Positions 4,977-8,056 of a stretch of DNA of 8,056 bases are shown piece after piece. The first letter of the stretch is position 1; each line of letters opens with the position of its first letter. The notes under the pieces are model-generated. The model had not been told where the DNA came from. It searched no databases and worked only from the letters and a program-made list of their open reading frames with translations. The translations under genes and the position numbers were made by a program. Source of the stretch: Flavimaricola sp. (GTDB lineage: Bacteria > Pseudomonadota > Alphaproteobacteria > Rhodobacterales > Rhodobacteraceae); the NCBI GenBank assembly GCA_023300365.1, contig JALZWD010000067.1:1-8056 (forward strand). The letters run 5' to 3'.

Positions 4977-7406
4977 ATGACCCAGAAATTGATCGTCATC
5001 GGTGCCGGCATGGCGACGGGCCGCATGCTGGAACAGCTTACCGATGAAGCTCCGAACGCCTATGACATCACGCTGTTCAATGCCGAACCGCGAGGCAACT
5101 ATAACCGTATTATGCTGTCGCCTGTTTTGGCGGGCGATAAGCGATATGAAGACATCGTTACGCATGATGAGGCTTGGTACAAAAACAAGGGGATCACCTG
5201 CCGGTTCGGCGAACGCGTGGCGGCAATCGACCGTGCTGCCAAGACAGTGACGGCGCAGAATGGCGACGTGTTGGCTTATGACAAACTGGTCTTTGGCACC
5301 GGTTCGAACCCGTTCATGATCCCGCTGCCTGGTCATGATCTAGACGGCGTGATTGCCTACCGTGATCTGGAAGACACCCAGCGCATGATGGACTTAGGAT
5401 CTTCGCATTCATGCGTTGTGATCGGCGGTGGATTGTTGGGACTTGAGGCCGCGGCAGGTATGGCTGCGCGCGGTGTGCATGTGACCGTTGTGCATATCAT
5501 GGGGCACTTGATGGAGCGCCAGTTGGATGAAGCCGCGGGCTACCTGTTACGCAAGGCGCTGGTAGACAAGGGGATTGCAGTTAAGTGTTCCGCCAATTCC
5601 AAGGAGATTTTGGGCGAGAATGGCCATGTCAAAGCGTTGCTCTTGGACGATGGTACCAAATTGCCTTGCGATCTGCTGGTGATGGCTGTTGGTATTCGGC
5701 CCAATGTGACGCTGGCTCAAGACTGTGGTTTGGCCGTCGGCAAAGGCATTCATGTGGATGATCAAATGCTGACCTCCGACACCAATGTGTTGGCCGTGGG
5801 GGAATGTGTCGAACACAATGGCGCAATTTTTGGGCTTGTTGCGCCGCTTTATGATCAGGCGAAGGTTGCTGCGCAAACATTGATGAATGTGCCTGCGCAG
5901 TTCGTGCAAAAGGAACTTTCGACCAAGCTGAAAGTTACTGGGTGCGATCTGTTCAGCGCCGGTGATTTCGCTGATGGCGAAGGACGCGAAGATATCGTGT
6001 TCCGCGATCCTGCACGTGGTGTTTATCGCCGGTTGGTGATTGAGGATAGCGTGGTTAGGGGCGCGGTCATGTATGGCGATACCGCCGACAGCAATTGGTT
6101 CTTTGGCTTGATCCGCGACAAGACCGACATTGCAGATATGCGTGACACGTTGATCTTTGGCCCTGCATACCAAGGGGGTGCCCCCCTAGACCCTTTAGCG
6201 GCTGTTGCAGCCTTACCGCGTGACGCGGAGATCTGTGGCTGCAACGGAATCTGTAAAGGACAAATCGAAGATGCGATCGCGGGCGGTGCCACTGATCTAG
6301 GTGCCGTACGATCAACCACCAAAGCAAGCGGGTCTTGTGGGACTTGCACGGGTCTTGTCGAACAGGTGCTGGCGGCAACGCTGGGGGATGATTTTGTCGT
6401 TCCGGTCGCGGCGAGTGTCTGTGGCTGTACGGACATGACCCACGAAGACGTACGCCGGATGATCAAGAGCCAAAGGCTGACGTCAATGGCCGCAGTTTGG
6501 CAGGAATGCGGATGGAAGACGTCTTGTGGTTGTCATGTCTGCCGCCCTGCGCTGAATTTTTATCTGCTGGCCGATTGGCCGTTGGATTATCAAGACGATC
6601 CGCAATCGCGGTTCATCAACGAACGCAAGCACGCCAACATTCAAAAGGACGGCACGTTCTCTGTTGTGCCGCGTATGTGGGGGGGGATCACGACGCCGGA
6701 TGAACTGCGCGCGATTGCGGATGCGGCTGACAAATACATGGTTCCGACGGTGAAGGTAACTGGTGGTCAGCGGATTGATCTGCTTGGCGTCAAAGGCGAA
6801 GACCTGCCCGACATTTGGGCCGACTTAAACGCGGCTGGGATGGTGTCGGGTCATGCGTATTCCAAAGGGTTACGCACGGTTAAGACTTGTGTCGGTACGG
6901 ATCATTGTCGCTTTGGAACGCAAGACAGCACGGGGCTTGGGATCAAGCTGGAGAAAGAGCTTTGGGGGTCATGGACGCCGCACAAACTCAAGCTCGCGGT
7001 GTCGGGCTGTCCCCGTAATTGCGCGGAGGCCACTTGCAAGGACATTGGTGTGATCTGCGTCGACAGTGGATATCAAATCAGCATCGGCGGTGCCGCAGGC
7101 ATGGATGTGCGCGAGACTGAGTTGCTTATCCAAGTCCCGACCGAGGAAGAAGCGGTTGATGTGATCAAGGCTGTGACCCAGCTTTACCGTGAAAATGCCA
7201 AATACCTCGACCGCATTTATAAATGGATGAACAAGGTTGGAATTGATTGGATCAAGGAGCGCGTCGAGGCCGACGGTTCTGGTTTGGTAGAGCGCTTTGA
7301 GCTAAGCCAGTCGATCTATCGAAAAGATCCATGGGCTGAACATGTTCAGACCAAAGCGGACCGCTACCGCCCCCTGGCCAATCTTGCATTGGAGGCGGCG
7401 GAATGA
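4977..7406 (+). CDS. nirB: Assimilatory nitrite reductase, NAD(P)H-dependent, large subunit NirB
   Basis: Cytoplasmic enzyme reducing nitrite to ammonium with six electrons from NAD(P)H; 809 residues. ATG 4977 has GGAG at 4965-4968. An in-frame GTG at 4968 overlapping the previous stop is the alternative. FAD-binding GAGMATG lies at 9-15 and the NAD(P)H-binding VIGGGLLGLEAA at 148-159. ATNVLAVGE-type FAD closure is seen as TNVLAVGECVEH (269-280). Two BFD-like [2Fe-2S] modules follow: C420/C422 with C454/C457, and C482/C484 with C519/C522. The sulfite/nitrite reductase ferredoxin-like half is about 560-625 (FSVVPRMWGGITTPDELR). The siroheme/[4Fe-4S] ligands are C638 and C644 (TCVGTDHC), then C678 and C682 (SGCPRNCAE). 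All key motifs are present, so the enzyme looks intact. It is the paralogue of Paracoccus nasB. The gene overlaps nirD by ATGA, implying translational coupling. Confidence 0.95.
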   Translation: MTQKLIVIGAGMATGRMLEQLTDEAPNAYDITLFNAEPRGNYNRIMLSPVLAGDKRYEDIVTHDEAWYKNKGITCRFGERVAAIDRAAKTVTAQNGDVLAYDKLVFGTGSNPFMIPLPGHDLDGVIAYRDLEDTQRMMDLGSSHSCVVIGGGLLGLEAAAGMAARGVHVTVVHIMGHLMERQLDEAAGYLLRKALVDKGIAVKCSANSKEILGENGHVKALLLDDGTKLPCDLLVMAVGIRPNVTLAQDCGLAVGKGIHVDDQMLTSDTNVLAVGECVEHNGAIFGLVAPLYDQAKVAAQTLMNVPAQFVQKELSTKLKVTGCDLFSAGDFADGEGREDIVFRDPARGVYRRLVIEDSVVRGAVMYGDTADSNWFFGLIRDKTDIADMRDTLIFGPAYQGGAPLDPLAAVAALPRDAEICGCNGICKGQIEDAIAGGATDLGAVRSTTKASGSCGTCTGLVEQVLAATLGDDFVVPVAASVCGCTDMTHEDVRRMIKSQRLTSMAAVWQECGWKTSCGCHVCRPALNFYLLADWPLDYQDDPQSRFINERKHANIQKDGTFSVVPRMWGGITTPDELRAIADAADKYMVPTVKVTGGQRIDLLGVKGEDLPDIWADLNAAGMVSGHAYSKGLRTVKTCVGTDHCRFGTQDSTGLGIKLEKELWGSWTPHKLKLAVSGCPRNCAEATCKDIGVICVDSGYQISIGGAAGMDVRETELLIQVPTEEEAVDVIKAVTQLYRENAKYLDRIYKWMNKVGIDWIKERVEADGSGLVERFELSQSIYRKDPWAEHVQTKADRYRPLANLALEAAE

Positions 7407-7738
7407 CCGACTGGATCGATATTGCACCGCTTGAAGATGTGCCCCAGCGTGGCGCGCGTTTGGTCAAAACGGCTTTTGGATGCGTTGCGGTTTTTCGCAC
7501 AGGTGACGACGATGTCTTTGCGCTAGACAATGCTTGTCCCCACAAAGCGGGACCCTTGGCCGAGGGCATCGTGCATGGAAAATCGGTGACCTGTCCGTTG
7601 CATAACTGGGTGATCTCTCTGGAAACCGGAGAGGCGCAAGGCGATGACGAGGGCCGCGTTGCCTCATACCCGGCCAAGGTCTTGGATGGCCGGATATTGC
7701 TTGATCGGGCGTTCTTGAAGGCAAGGGAAGCGGCATGA
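7403..7738 (+). CDS. nirD: Nitrite reductase small subunit NirD, Rieske [2Fe-2S] type
   Basis: Small partner of NirB; 111 residues, a usual length for NirD. The ATG overlaps the nirB stop (ATGA 7403-7406), and GGAG at 7391-7394 lies eight bases upstream. A complete Rieske cluster motif is visible: C45-P-H47, sixteen residues, then C64-P-L-H67, followed by the common NWVISLETGEA stretch. Known family variation matters here: E. coli NirD has the same fold but lacks these ligands, while the Paracoccus NasG ferredoxin has them and was proposed to carry electrons from NasB to both nitrite and nitrate reduction. The intact ligands and the next gene, nasA, make that shared-carrier role plausible for this protein; it is inference. 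The stop overlaps the nasA start, again by ATGA (7735-7738). Confidence 0.93.
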   Translation: MTDWIDIAPLEDVPQRGARLVKTAFGCVAVFRTGDDDVFALDNACPHKAGPLAEGIVHGKSVTCPLHNWVISLETGEAQGDDEGRVASYPAKVLDGRILLDRAFLKAREAA

Positions 7739-8056
7739 CCCTGACCCGCACCACATGCCCCTACTGCGGTGTGGGCTGCGGGGTGTTGGCCGGCTCTGAT
7801 GGGACGATCAAAGGGGATCCTGAGCATCCAGCGAACTTTGGGCGGCTCTGCTCCAAAGGTGCGGCCTTGGGCGAGACGATTGATCTGGACGGGCGCTTGC
7901 TGCACCCCCGCATCAAAGGCGCGCAAAGCGATTGGGACACCGCACTTGATCTTGTTGCGCAAAAATTCAGCGATGCAATTGCCAAACATGGCCCCGAAAG
8001 CGTGGCTTTCTACGCTTCTGGGCAATTGCTGACCGAGGATTACTACGTCGCCAACA
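7735..8056 (+). CDS. nasA: Assimilatory nitrate reductase catalytic subunit NasA, N-terminal part (cut by window end)
   Basis: The open frame begins at an ATG overlapping the nirD stop and runs off the window after 107 full codons. The N-terminus carries the [4Fe-4S] ligand set of the molybdopterin oxidoreductase family: C8-P-Y-C11-G-V-G-C15, then C39 in GRLCSKG. K41 is the conserved lysine thought to bridge the cluster and the molybdopterin cofactor. The following LHPRIKG and the SDWDTALDLVAQKF block match the start of the Mo-bis-MGD domain. The motif begins at residue 8 with no twin-arginine signal, so the protein is cytoplasmic, as expected for assimilatory nitrate reductase rather than periplasmic NapA. 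Formate dehydrogenase alpha subunits share this N-terminal pattern, but nrt and nirBD upstream favour nitrate reductase. The molybdenum-ligand region and any C-terminal [2Fe-2S] domain lie outside the window. Confidence 0.9.
   Translation, partial: MTLTRTTCPYCGVGCGVLAGSDGTIKGDPEHPANFGRLCSKGAALGETIDLDGRLLHPRIKGAQSDWDTALDLVAQKFSDAIAKHGPESVAFYASGQLLTEDYYVAN

Noticed and set aside
7252..8025. 257-residue minus-strand open frame across nirB, nirD and nasA.
   Set aside because: It is antisense to three genes with clear metal-ligand motifs and low-complexity in character; a shadow of GC-rich coding sequence.
1..8056. CRISPR arrays, tRNA or rRNA genes, insertion sequences, phage or toxin-antitoxin modules.
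   Set aside because: Looked for by eye; there are no repeat-spacer patterns, no terminal inverted repeats with a transposase, and almost all bases are occupied by one nitrate-assimilation operon.

Overview
The window carries most of a nitrate-assimilation gene cluster, all on the + strand. Moderate GC, Rhodobacteraceae-like protein sequences and the nasS / ABC transporter / nirBD / nasA order suggest a marine alphaproteobacterium of the Roseobacter type. That assignment is inferred from sequence style, not from a search.

Layout. Bases 1-514 are the 3' end of a gene for an NrtA/CmpA-fold protein, most likely the cytoplasmic nitrate sensor NasS. Bases 515-749 are an untranslated leader. It holds two bulged hairpins with hexaloops of the A-x-x-G-x-x type (608-628 and 633-657), which is the RNA target of ANTAR antiterminators such as NasT and NasR. 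A strong intrinsic terminator follows (671-727), then a good Shine-Dalgarno. The structural genes are nrtA (750-2120, periplasmic nitrate-binding protein), nrtB (2192-3265, permease), a fused double-ATPase gene of the NrtC/NrtD family (3307-4971), nirB (4977-7406, siroheme nitrite reductase large subunit), nirD (7403-7738, Rieske subunit) and the first 107 codons of nasA (7735 to the window end, molybdenum nitrate reductase). A perfect 11-bp hairpin with a short T run lies between nrtA and nrtB and could act as a partial terminator. The last four genes are tightly spaced or overlap by ATGA.

How it works together. The ABC system imports nitrate (or nitrite). NasA reduces nitrate to nitrite in the cytoplasm, and NirBD reduces nitrite to ammonium. 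NirD keeps all four Rieske ligands and may also pass electrons to NasA, as proposed for the related Paracoccus system. In the NasS/NasT model, nitrate binding to NasS frees NasT to bind the leader and suppress the terminator, so transport and reduction switch on together. nasT is not in the window; it could lie upstream of nasS.

The pathway is known. The points most worth a second look are the leader (a possible third hexaloop inside the terminator arm and a competing fold) and the ATPase, whose two degenerate residues would both fall in the same composite ATP site.
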